7,439 nucleotides of DNA from an uncultured Prevotellaceae bacterium (GTDB taxonomy: Bacteria > Bacteroidota > Bacteroidia > Bacteroidales > Bacteroidaceae). Positions 1-6,287 of the stretch are shown piece by piece; the stretch's first letter is position 1; each line of letters starts with the position of its first letter. The DNA lies in the NCBI GenBank assembly GCA_947176655.1, contig CAMWRK010000102.1, forward strand, positions 1 to 7,439, written 5' to 3'. The translations under genes and the position numbers were made by a program. The notes beneath the pieces were generated by a model. The model ran no database searches. It was not told where the DNA came from and saw only the letters and a list, made by a program, of their open reading frames with translations.

Positions 1-234
1 CTCTATGGACATTCTGCAGTGTTGTTCCATATATAATCCATGTGGTCGCATGGAACAGCAAAATGCTGTCAATATGCCGTTAACGCTGGAATAATGTCGC
101 TTTTTCTTGCCTTTGTAAATTTGGAATGTTCCGGAGGGCTCTTCTTGGTATATCGGTTATCGGAATGTTTTTTTGTGTGAATCATTTATTTGTCAGAGGG
201 TGGTGCAGGAAAAGGCGTAAAGCAGGAAACATCC
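1..234. other. Downstream flank without a supported gene; one inverted repeat
   Basis: No credible coding region. The only clear structure is an inverted repeat: 20-30 (TGTTGTTCCAT) pairs with 50-60 (ATGGAACAGCA) at 10 of 11 positions across a 19-base loop. It lies about 175 bases past the end of the 503-aa gene and has no T-run on either strand, so it is at best a Rho-independent-like end without a tail. The octamer GGAATGTT also occurs twice (123-130, 162-169), and seven T's (168-174, plus strand) have no convincing stem before them. Confidence 0.35.
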
Positions 235-1746
235 TTACCATAGTTCTATTTCTGGCTTGCTGTTCTTATAATTAGGCATACAAAGCCCTATCTCCGCACC
301 TATATATGTAGGGTCGCATATTGTAAAACGCTTACCTTCGTAAATATATCCGTCGCCACTAATGCTGCTGTCAGTAAAGTTTACGGCAGTACACTCATGA
401 CCGGGGAAATGTACAAGATGCACATCAAGATCGAGCAGGTTTCTGACAAGGAAAGCGTAGAATATGGCGCGGTCTTCGCAGTCGTTTTTCGGATAGTAGA
501 AGTTCTCCTCTAAGAAGTATGCTTTCTCATAGCCGTGTTGCTCATCGTCCGTGGCGTAGTCGAAGGCATACTGAACAAAATGTATCAGACGGTTGGCCGC
601 ATCGCGTTGTGACAATCCTTCTATCTGTGACCGCAATTGTCCGATGATGCTCCTATGCAACGGGGGCAGTATGCAGGAACCGGCATAGCATGGAATGTCC
701 ATCTGTGGATAGTGGCGAAGCATCTCCATAAGGGTTACATTGACTTCCCCCTCCACTGTCAGATGTCCGTCGGTCAGTGTCCGCCGTCGCCTGTCTCCGA
801 CATTTATGTTCGCACTACGGTCGTATAGCACATTAAGGTCTCTTCCGCAGTCTATGTCCGTCGGGATGTCACAACTATAAATGGTTTTAAAGTCTTTCCC
901 CGCCTCCTTTTCATCGGTAAACAGATAGTATTCAGTCTTGTTTATTGTCATGTACATTTTGGAATACATGGTCTGCTCTACCGGCACGAGCAGCAGCGCC
1001 TGCCCCTCTGTGCGTGCAAGACGTATATTATACCCCATGTTCGCCAGCAGATAGTGTTGCAACACCACTCTGTCGGAACTGGATCCGCTCCTTGCCACGG
1101 CATTGGCATATTGACGTACCATTTGGAACGTAAACCAGTCGTTCAGGCCTCTCTCCACGGCCAAGGTCTTCAATGCCTCTGTTACAGCCTTGCATCCTTT
1201 GGCTTTGTATTTGCGCCACGCATCGGCAAAAGCACTACCGTCAATGCCATTCACCTGGCACACGTCTATCAACGGTGCCCTTAGCATCATGCCGTAGAAG
1301 GTGAAGTCCATGCCCTTTGGAGACGCACTTGGCTCAGGGGTGGCTGGCATGGAAGGACGTGGTGTCATTGTCGGGGAAACCGGTTGTGTCGGTTGTGTCG
1401 GTTGCGTTGGCACTGTCGGACGCACCGGCTGTGACGGTTCTGCTGGTTCTGTCGGGCGTACAGACTCTGCCGGTTTCGTTGGCTGTATAGGTTTTGTCGG
1501 CACATCCGCTCTGGGCAGCACTTTTGGCTTGGGTGTAGTATCTCGTTTCCTGCCGGCAAAGGTTTCATACTCTTTCCAAACCCCATCCAGATAGCGATCG
1601 TAGTCCTCCAATACAGTCTTGCGAAAATTGTCGTACTTTGAGAGCATTCCTTTGCGGAAGCTGTCAAAACTCTCTGTCGGTGTCTGCGCACGCCCTTCTG
1701 CGACAAGGCACATGAAGCACACAATGATAATACATATTCTTTTCAT
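235..1746 (-). CDS. Secreted transglutaminase-like cysteine peptidase homologue with Pro-Thr linker
   Basis: 503 aa, last gene of the operon. Signal peptide at residues 1-20 (GRA|Q). Residues about 26-63 form a charged helix of three imperfect 11-residue repeats (SFRKGMLSKYD, NFRKTVLEDYD, RYLDGVWKEYE), a form I associate with secreted Bacteroidota proteins. Residues about 70-145 are a Pro/Thr-rich flexible linker including PTQPTQPTQP. The rest is a globular domain ending in a transglutaminase-like core with a complete putative triad: Cys423 in NDCEDRA, His450 in FPGHECTAV, Asp478 in ICDPTYIGAE. Such cores act as cysteine peptidases or acyl transferases. Motif spacing fits catalysis, but the substrate is unknown. 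The mature protein is Cys-rich, with Cys452 and Cys477 next to catalytic positions. The ATG at 1746 overlaps the TGA of the decayed gene, so translation was probably coupled to it. An attractive idea is that it processes or crosslinks the upstream envelope proteins; this is inference. Confidence 0.88.
   Translation of the reverse strand: MKRICIIIVCFMCLVAEGRAQTPTESFDSFRKGMLSKYDNFRKTVLEDYDRYLDGVWKEYETFAGRKRDTTPKPKVLPRADVPTKPIQPTKPAESVRPTEPAEPSQPVRPTVPTQPTQPTQPVSPTMTPRPSMPATPEPSASPKGMDFTFYGMMLRAPLIDVCQVNGIDGSAFADAWRKYKAKGCKAVTEALKTLAVERGLNDWFTFQMVRQYANAVARSGSSSDRVVLQHYLLANMGYNIRLARTEGQALLLVPVEQTMYSKMYMTINKTEYYLFTDEKEAGKDFKTIYSCDIPTDIDCGRDLNVLYDRSANINVGDRRRRTLTDGHLTVEGEVNVTLMEMLRHYPQMDIPCYAGSCILPPLHRSIIGQLRSQIEGLSQRDAANRLIHFVQYAFDYATDDEQHGYEKAYFLEENFYYPKNDCEDRAIFYAFLVRNLLDLDVHLVHFPGHECTAVNFTDSSISGDGYIYEGKRFTICDPTYIGAEIGLCMPNYKNSKPEIELW
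1381..1410 (-). repeat. 9-bp tandem repeat encoding Thr-Gln-Pro in the peptidase linker
   Basis: About three copies of a 9-base unit (plus strand CGGTTGTGT, the last copy diverged) encode PTQPTQPTQP at residues 113-122 of the 503-aa protein. The unit is a multiple of three, so copy-number change would alter linker length without breaking the frame. The surrounding linker (1312-1539) has further diverged Pro/Thr units. Confidence 0.7.
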
Positions 1747-2049
1747 ATAAAGAAATGGAAGTCAGGTCTATTGAACCATAGATTGAGTTGTGGGCATTGA
1801 GCCGTATCGAGCGATTTTGCACGGTTGTAACTTTTGATGGCTTGGACGATGCTATGCAAGTCGGCATATCACAAGATACGAACCATATTCCACCTCCATG
1901 ATATTGGTGCCGTGCCCGATTTCTGTTCGTTCGTCTTTCCACCCCTCGCCATACAGATATCTACGGCTGTTCTTTACACTCTCCCAATTCTGGTCGAATG
2001 AGGAAAGTGCAAAGAACAGCACCGTCATGAACAGTTCAACTCTTGTCAT
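1743..2049 (-). pseudogene. Remnant of a secreted LPP20/TPR-like gene, frame-broken and shortened
   Basis: The ATG at 2049 follows the upstream stop by 6 bases and opens a 65-codon frame to a TAG at 1852. Its product starts MTRVELFMTVLFFALSSF, a clear signal peptide, followed by NWESVKNSRRYLYGEGWKDE. This matches the opening of LPP20-like secreted proteins of Bacteroidota, where a Tyr-Leu-Tyr-Gly-Glu-Gly motif precedes the long helix; that helix is missing here. In another frame, bases 1869-1743 read YADLHSIVQAIKSYNRAKSL and on to a TGA at 1745-1743. This stretch has the look of a TPR helix pair (Ala-Ile-x-x-Tyr-x-x-Ala-x-x-Leu). That TGA overlaps the ATG of the peptidase gene as ATGA, just as for the intact pair at 3770-3773. 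The simplest reading is a once longer gene that suffered internal deletion plus a frameshift (307 bases, not a multiple of 3). A real 65-aa secreted peptide is the alternative. Confidence 0.5.
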
Positions 2050-2055
2050 CAACTA

Positions 2056-2700
2056 TTATTTGCCGCCTTGTGCGTCCTCAAAGCCCTCCTTGATAAAGTC
2101 GCTGACTTTTGTGGCATACTTCTGTGCAGCCTCGCTCTCCTTCATGGCATTCTCATAGGCACGAATGCGAGCCTTTGAAGCGGCATCCTCGTTGATGATG
2201 AAATATACCTGCATGGTCTTCTCCCCATTACCAAGGTCGCGATATATTGCGTATGATTCCTGCATCTCGCCACGTATCTCTTTCTCCACAAGAGTCTCAT
2301 ACGCTGCATAGAAATGATCGAATTCTCCAGAAGTATCGTCACCATTGCTGGCCATGTCACTTACCAGACGCCCCTTTACATGGCTGCCTGCGTTACGCGC
2401 ATAAGTATTGCACGCATTGTTTATGGCAGCCTGATGCCCAATATTGTCAGACTTGTACTTTGCACAAATACCGACAATCTCAAATCCGTTCTCACCAAGC
2501 GACTCAAGTTTGTCATAATGTTTGAGCAGAGCCACATCCAGGCTTCTGGAGGAACCGAAGAGTTTCCATCCCTCCTTGCTGTATTGTTTCATCTTTGATT
2601 TGTACTCCTTTTTGATTGCCTTCTGCAAAACTTTGTTCTGTGCATTCACAACAGGTACCGTCAGTACCATTGCAATAAGAATAACGATAATTCTTTTCAT
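2056..2700 (-). CDS. Small secreted LPP20-like protein
   Basis: 214 aa. Signal peptide MKRIIVILIAMVLTVPVVNA with cleavage before Q21. The mature protein starts with a strongly basic helix (KVLQKAIKKEYKSKMKQYSK), followed by GWKLFGSSRSLDVALLKHYDKL, which has the strand-turn-helix entry of LPP20-like domains. A second strand, FEIVGICAKYKSDNIGHQAA, leads into an Ala- and Asn-rich helix. Residues 125-175 hold a helix-strand pair ending in KTMQVYFIIN, and residues 172-206 are one long Ala/Glu/Lys helix. It is a minimal version of the fold seen in the 312-aa protein and in the start of the decayed gene downstream. Its stop is only 6 bases from the ATG of that remnant. The 134-base gap upstream is the largest break in the second half of the operon and may hold a secondary promoter. 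Specific function unknown. Confidence 0.83.
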   Translation of the reverse strand: MKRIIVILIAMVLTVPVVNAQNKVLQKAIKKEYKSKMKQYSKEGWKLFGSSRSLDVALLKHYDKLESLGENGFEIVGICAKYKSDNIGHQAAINNACNTYARNAGSHVKGRLVSDMASNGDDTSGEFDHFYAAYETLVEKEIRGEMQESYAIYRDLGNGEKTMQVYFIINEDAASKARIRAYENAMKESEAAQKYATKVSDFIKEGFEDAQGGK

Positions 2701-2834
2701 AGTTTGTAATATTTATAAATTATGTAATAGCGGATTTCTTACATTAAGCCGTCAACAGAATTATATTTGCGGGTGGCTTTCCACTAAAGATGCCTTTTGG
2801 GTGGCATTTCATATTGCCGAGGCCTCTAAAAGGT
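2701..2834 (-). other. 134-base intergenic spacer with two small hairpins
   Basis: Between the 312-aa and 214-aa genes. On the minus strand AAATGCC (2809-2803) pairs with GGCAT plus TTT after one bulged base (2794-2790 and 2788-2786), followed at once by GTGG-AAAG-CCAC (2784-2773). The sequence GGGTGGCxTT occurs twice on the plus strand (2771-2780 and 2799-2808), so the hairpins share bases with alternative pairings. The 40 bases before the ATG at 2700 are very AT-rich (TTACATAATTTATAAATATT). This may be an attenuator or hold a secondary promoter; no consensus promoter boxes were found. Confidence 0.35.
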
Positions 2835-3773
2835 TTATTCTATTATGAAGGTCTGTTTCAAGACTTTGCCTTTGATTCTGAAACTTACTTCCAGTTTCGT
2901 TTCTTCATCTTCCAGACAGTTGAGTGTGCTGAAGGTGACGATATAGTCGTTGCCGTCGCGGCTGAAACTTAGGTTGTCGGCACAATCGGATTTCATGGCA
3001 GGAGTGCCTGACGGGGTTATCTTGCGTCCGTCATATTCCAGCCACACACGGTACGAGTCATCATCAATCTGTTTGCCGTGCAAAGAGATTCTGGAAGGAG
3101 CTTTGAGGTAAAGTTCGGCTATACTCTCTGCCCACTGACGACGCGTTTTGTCGAAGAAATAGGAAACGCACAGTTTTATTTCGGTGCAGCCATAATCTAT
3201 ATCCTCGATTGACATTATCTGCTTTGCCCTCTGTTCCAGTTGGTGCGTCTTTTCTACCATTGCCTGGTCTATCTCATGAAACTGCTGCTTGTACTTTTCC
3301 AGTTCGGCGTCGGAAAGAGGATATAGCATGCTGAACACATAGGTTATGCGTTGCGTCTTCTTGTCCATGTGCTTCTCCCAATATGTGACTTTGGCTTTGG
3401 AGATGGAAATGTTGTTCAGAAACGGCATTACTGCAGATTGAGTGGCTGAGCTGGAGCGGAACTCTTCGGTGAAATACAGGTCATCATCGGTGGTGAGCTG
3501 CATGATGTCGGAACTGGTCTGCGAACAGACGTTTACCGCCACCGCGTTGATAATGTCTGTCATCAGGATATTCATGCACTCCTTTCGTGCCTCGTCCAGC
3601 GTTGGCTTCTGCGAACTTACAGCGATGTATCCGTTGCCCGAAACTCCGATCCAATCAGGCCGTTTCTTTGCGCTCCTGTCCACTACTTTATAGTCTTCTG
3701 CATGGCTGCCCAGGATGCCGCTCAGCAGCAGGACGATGACAAATAACGTTTTCTTCATTGTGTGTGTGGTCAT
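2835..3773 (-). CDS. Secreted LPP20-like protein
   Basis: 312 aa. Residues 1-25 carry a signal peptide (MKKTLFVIVLLLSG core, cleavage near SHA|E); there is no lipobox, unlike classical LPP20 lipoproteins. Residues about 38-155 fit the LPP20-like fold: a Pro-Asp-Trp entry (RPDWIGVSGNGYIAVSS), then helix TLDEARKECMNILMTDIINAVAV with the usual small-residue spacing, then a strand that ends in ITYVFSMLYPLS. Residues about 156-190 are a charged helix that may form a short coiled coil (LEKYKQQFHEIDQAM through QRAKQIMS). Residues about 225-312 are beta-rich (YRVWLEYDGRKITPSG, NDYIVTFSTLNCL, KLEVSFRIKG). I chose the ATG at 3773 because it overlaps the upstream stop (ATGA). The in-frame ATG at 3758, directly before KKTLF, would give a more standard signal peptide and is equally possible. 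A 134-base spacer follows. Confidence 0.83.
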   Translation of the reverse strand: MTTHTMKKTLFVIVLLLSGILGSHAEDYKVVDRSAKKRPDWIGVSGNGYIAVSSQKPTLDEARKECMNILMTDIINAVAVNVCSQTSSDIMQLTTDDDLYFTEEFRSSSATQSAVMPFLNNISISKAKVTYWEKHMDKKTQRITYVFSMLYPLSDAELEKYKQQFHEIDQAMVEKTHQLEQRAKQIMSIEDIDYGCTEIKLCVSYFFDKTRRQWAESIAELYLKAPSRISLHGKQIDDDSYRVWLEYDGRKITPSGTPAMKSDCADNLSFSRDGNDYIVTFSTLNCLEDEETKLEVSFRIKGKVLKQTFIIE

Positions 3774-4789
3774 TGGCGGGATGGTGTGTTCTTTACTGGA
3801 AGTGCTTTCACGACAACTTTTGTTCCTCCGACAGTGATTTCCATGTATGACAGCGAGGTGGTCTGCGCTGTGATGCCATCCACCATGAATGTGCGCAACA
3901 CGCCAATGTTCTTGGGATAGTCCTCATAGCTATATCTGCTGTTCTCCGTCACCTTCAGCTTTTCCAGCTGGCGGCCATCCTGGTCGAATGCTTTCATGAA
4001 CTGGCGCTCCATGTGTTCATTGTCCGTGTAGTTTGTAATCCTGGACTGGACGGAGAAGCGTTTGCGTGTGGGGTCAACCTGTGTGCCAAGGATTTCAAAC
4101 CCGATGTCGCCTGTTGAGATGGTGATGTCGTAGGTGGGTGGGGGCGTGTCGGCAGGCTGTTCGCCGTCGCCATCGTGAGCATTCACTATGTACACGTCGC
4201 GTTCGACTATTACGGTGTCATGAACTACTTCGGGATTCTTCTGCTGGCGTATGGGCAGCGGCAGACCTCGGTCGTTGTACCATTGTGCGATGCGCTTGCG
4301 TGCAGTACGTATGAAACGTACAAACTGTGGGTCTGTGACCTTGATGCTGCTGATCAGCTTGTCCATGGCCTGCCTGGCATCGCCTACCACATCCGTCTCC
4401 AATTTGACGGAGTTGCTGTAGTAGATGCTGCCATCCTCGGTGTTGAATGCCGTGAGCGTGACTTCCGCAGTCAGCACGGTGACATTGCGTACCAGTCCTG
4501 CGCTGCTCTTCTTGTCCAGAATGTCAATGTCGGCCTTTATGCCAAAGGCATTGTGGTCGCTTGTGGTGCCGGCATTGTTCTTGGCAATGATCCTTTCGAT
4601 CTTTCCAAACAGCGCTGTCTTCTGCGCTTCCGTCATATTCTCCCCATCAGGCTTGATTGCCGTGAAGGCGACATCACTCTCATAGACCTCTGTCTGGGAT
4701 GCCATGACAGCATCGTCAAACTGTGCCATGACAAGCGTTGGCATCAGCATGGTGAGAGACAGGAGCAGGTATTTCTTTATGTAGTCCAT
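3770..4789 (-). CDS. Secreted protein with CsgG/TolB-like N-domain and beta-rich C-domain
   Basis: 339 aa. Signal peptide with a basic start (MDYIKKY), a hydrophobic core rich in Leu, Met and Thr, and a site VMA|Q near residue 22. Residues about 37-170 look like a reduced CsgG/TolB-like domain: helix AQKTALFGKIERIIAKNN, strand FGIKADIDILDKK, strand VTVLTAEVTLTAFNTEDG (the usual hairpin before a substitution reporting Ser/Tyr pairs), and helix ARQAMDKLISSI. Residues about 184-219 form a charged, Pro-rich linker. Residues about 220-332 are nearly all strand-forming and resemble an Ig-like sandwich (ITISTGDIGFEILGTQVD, RFSVQSRITNY, SYMEITVGGTKVVVKAL). The gene starts 18 bp after its neighbour's stop, and its own TGA overlaps the next ATG in an ATGA. 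This predicts translational coupling and fixed stoichiometry with the 312-aa protein. Function unknown; envelope location is likely. Confidence 0.85.
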   Translation of the reverse strand: MDYIKKYLLLSLTMLMPTLVMAQFDDAVMASQTEVYESDVAFTAIKPDGENMTEAQKTALFGKIERIIAKNNAGTTSDHNAFGIKADIDILDKKSSAGLVRNVTVLTAEVTLTAFNTEDGSIYYSNSVKLETDVVGDARQAMDKLISSIKVTDPQFVRFIRTARKRIAQWYNDRGLPLPIRQQKNPEVVHDTVIVERDVYIVNAHDGDGEQPADTPPPTYDITISTGDIGFEILGTQVDPTRKRFSVQSRITNYTDNEHMERQFMKAFDQDGRQLEKLKVTENSRYSYEDYPKNIGVLRTFMVDGITAQTTSLSYMEITVGGTKVVVKALPVKNTPSRQ

Positions 4790-4807
4790 AGTGGTATGCG
4801 CTATTAC

Positions 4808-6073
4808 TTATTTGACATTTACGCTCAGTTTCTGCCCCATGGCGTCTATCTTGGCCACATGGTCATCGCCAAGGAGCTCTTTCATTTTCTTCCTCAACGC
4901 ACTACGGAAACCGGACACCTTGTACGGCTTGCCGTTCTCGTCATAGAAAGGAACTCTTATGGTTATGCCCAGGTACTTGTCGTTGGACATGTCAATGCGT
5001 GCGTTCTCGTTTACCGCAACCTTTTGCAGCCACTCTTCTATGGCCTCCTTGAAGACACGTCCGTCCGGCAGTTCGTCCTCAAAGCTGAAGTCATCCACAT
5101 TCTCGTCAATGGCCATGCTCAGGCTGACTTCAACGCCCTGAGCGGCAATGGCATTGAAGGCTTTGTTCAGTTCCTGGAAGAACAGATTGCGTTTCTGCGC
5201 GTTGCTATTGCTCTCCAGAATCATCTCCACAACCAATGTAGAGTCGCCACGGCTCTGTCCGGCCAGTTTCACGCTGGCCAGTGTGGTGCTGGTGAACGTT
5301 TCCACAGCCTTGATTTCCACGATAGCACTGACAAGGTTCATGGCACCCCGTGTACACTGGCTGCGTACCTCAACCTTGACATCTGTACCAGCGTTCTGCA
5401 ACATTTTGGTGACGGCATCCGACTGTGTACCTGAGTGCAGTATGTCGTTGTTCTGCATGTTGCGTATCATGGCCAGATAGTCCTTGGTGAGATAGCCTCT
5501 CTTGCTGAACATCGAAGTCACAGAGGCAGATGCAGAGCGGCGTATGCTGTTGCCTTCGAGTATCTCTATCTGATTCTCGTTCTGAGCAATGAACGGCACG
5601 ATGGTGATGGAGGGCAGATGCTTGTTTCCTGCCGGGCCTACTTGCTCACCTGTGGCTTTGCCTAAATCGCGCAGAAGGGATTGGAGATAGAAGGTAATCT
5701 CTACCTCGGCTTTAACTTTGCCGCCCATTTTGGTGTAGTTGTCCAAATCTACGCTGTTCGCCATGAACGAGGTGTATCTGTTCTCGCTGAACATCCGTCG
5801 GTCGTAATCCCTGTTTTCTACGGGACTGAGCGGTTTGCCGCCGTTTACACCATCCACACCCAGGTGCAGCAGATTATAGAGTGCAGACTTCTGAGCCATA
5901 ATGACAGCATCTTTCTTTTTCTCTGCCATGCCAGAACAGCGTAGTGTTACGGTCTTCTTGTCCTGTGAGAGCGATACCAGCGAAGCATCGGTCATAAACA
6001 GGCTGGCTGTTTGTGCCAATATTGCCAAGGGGAGGACGGCCATCAACAAAAGTAGAGATATTGTTTTTTTCAT
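4808..6073 (-). CDS. Secreted protein with LPP20/FlgT-N-like N-terminal half
   Basis: 421 aa. Signal peptide MKKTISLLLLMAVLPLAILA with cleavage before Q21. Residues about 40-135 match the LPP20/FlgT N-terminal pattern: a strand TVTLRCSGMA, then a long Ala-rich helix in which a run of small residues precedes SALYNLLHLGVDG, then a variable loop and a strand KVKAEVEITFYLQSLL. Residues about 153-270 look like a second alpha/beta module that opens with PSITIVPF, a TolB/CsgG-like first strand. Residues about 275-400 form a further alpha/beta region (STLVVEMILES, then helix LFFQELNKAFNAI, later ITIRVPFYDENGKPY). From memory it resembles Bacteroidota proteins of unknown function, possibly DUF6175, which I cannot verify. 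It lies 18 bp upstream of the 339-aa gene, so the two are surely co-transcribed. Its ATG is 53 bp downstream of a perfect 17-bp inverted repeat pair. No enzyme motif is visible. Confidence 0.85.
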   Translation of the reverse strand: MKKTISLLLLMAVLPLAILAQTASLFMTDASLVSLSQDKKTVTLRCSGMAEKKKDAVIMAQKSALYNLLHLGVDGVNGGKPLSPVENRDYDRRMFSENRYTSFMANSVDLDNYTKMGGKVKAEVEITFYLQSLLRDLGKATGEQVGPAGNKHLPSITIVPFIAQNENQIEILEGNSIRRSASASVTSMFSKRGYLTKDYLAMIRNMQNNDILHSGTQSDAVTKMLQNAGTDVKVEVRSQCTRGAMNLVSAIVEIKAVETFTSTTLASVKLAGQSRGDSTLVVEMILESNSNAQKRNLFFQELNKAFNAIAAQGVEVSLSMAIDENVDDFSFEDELPDGRVFKEAIEEWLQKVAVNENARIDMSNDKYLGITIRVPFYDENGKPYKVSGFRSALRKKMKELLGDDHVAKIDAMGQKLSVNVK

Positions 6074-6126
6074 GTTGCTTTTTGAATATGCGGATAAGGC
6101 CGCTTCGTTTGAAGTATTGAAATCTG

Positions 6127-6245
6127 CATGAGTCGCTTTTATGTTTCTTTGCCGTATATCGTTTGACTTTCATCCGGTCGTATAGACTGTTGAGTTTTTG
6201 GTCAAATGGAAGAATTAGGGCACATGGCCATAAAAGCGACTCATG
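6127..6245. repeat. Perfect 17-bp inverted repeat pair flanking 85 bp
   Basis: Left arm 6127-6143 is CATGAGTCGCTTTTATG; right arm 6229-6245 is its exact reverse complement. The spacer is 6144-6228. A second, nested inverted repeat lies inside: 6160-6167 (CGTTTGAC) against 6201-6208, 8 bp with one G-T pair. The unit lies between the 299-aa and 421-aa genes, 53 bp before the latter's ATG. Three readings fit. It could be a phase-variable invertible segment, since Bacteroidales carry many short invertible promoters between inverted repeats of this size. It could be a MITE-like element of 119 bp, with CATG at both outer ends as a possible 4-bp target duplication. Or it could be a large stem in the mRNA that affects stability. 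No recombinase or transposase gene is in the window. The repeat itself is certain; its role is not. Confidence 0.95.
6177..6206 (-). promoter_or_regulatory. Weak candidate promoter inside the inverted-repeat segment
   Basis: On the minus strand a TTTG (6206-6203) is followed after 18 bases by TATACGAC (6184-6177). Bacteroidales primary promoters use TTTG near -33 and TAnnTTTG near -7 with 19-21 bases between. The first box and TA fit roughly, while the TTTG half of the second box is absent. The candidate points to the 421-aa gene and lies wholly inside the segment between the 17-bp arms, so inversion would turn it away. Support is weak and rests mostly on position. Confidence 0.2.
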
Positions 6246-6257
6246 TATCTTGTTGTG

Positions 6258-6275
6258 CGGACAGTCTACTGTCCG
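6258..6275 (-). other. GC-rich hairpin just after the 299-aa gene
   Basis: Perfect 7-bp stem CGGACAG / CTGTCCG with a 4-base loop, starting about 12 bases after the stop codon at 6288-6290. No T-run follows on the minus strand (next bases CACAACAAG), so it is not a canonical intrinsic terminator. It could be a 3'-end stabilising hairpin or a partial attenuator that makes the first gene more abundant than the rest of the operon. Confidence 0.5.
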
Positions 6276-6287
6276 GCTTTGCCAAAC

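Noticed and set aside
1..153. Minus-strand frame open to the window edge (51 codons)
   Set aside because: No start codon before an internal Met, length well within chance, and no recognisable sequence. A gene fragment cannot be supported.
161..174. Seven T's on the plus strand as a terminator
   Set aside because: Only a 5-bp stem with a 27-base loop can be drawn before it, and no plus-strand gene ends upstream.
1301..1594. Plus-strand frame with repeated Val-Gly-Cys units
   Set aside because: It is the antisense translation of the Pro/Thr-linker repeats of the 503-aa gene; low complexity only.
1664..1942. 92-codon minus-strand frame across the remnant and the peptidase start
   Set aside because: Composition is unlike a real protein and it overlaps the better supported peptidase start. 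It is the third frame of the decayed region.
4175..5434. 419-codon open frame on the plus strand
   Set aside because: It runs antisense across the 339-aa and 421-aa genes and their gap. The product is rich in Cys, His, Val and Leu with no signal peptide or recognisable motif, while both minus-strand genes have signal peptides, domain patterns and operon spacing. It is a shadow frame.
5874..6173. 99-codon minus-strand frame overlapping the 421-aa start
   Set aside because: It overlaps 200 bases of a gene with a clear signal peptide, crosses the left inverted-repeat arm, and has a basic, motif-free product.
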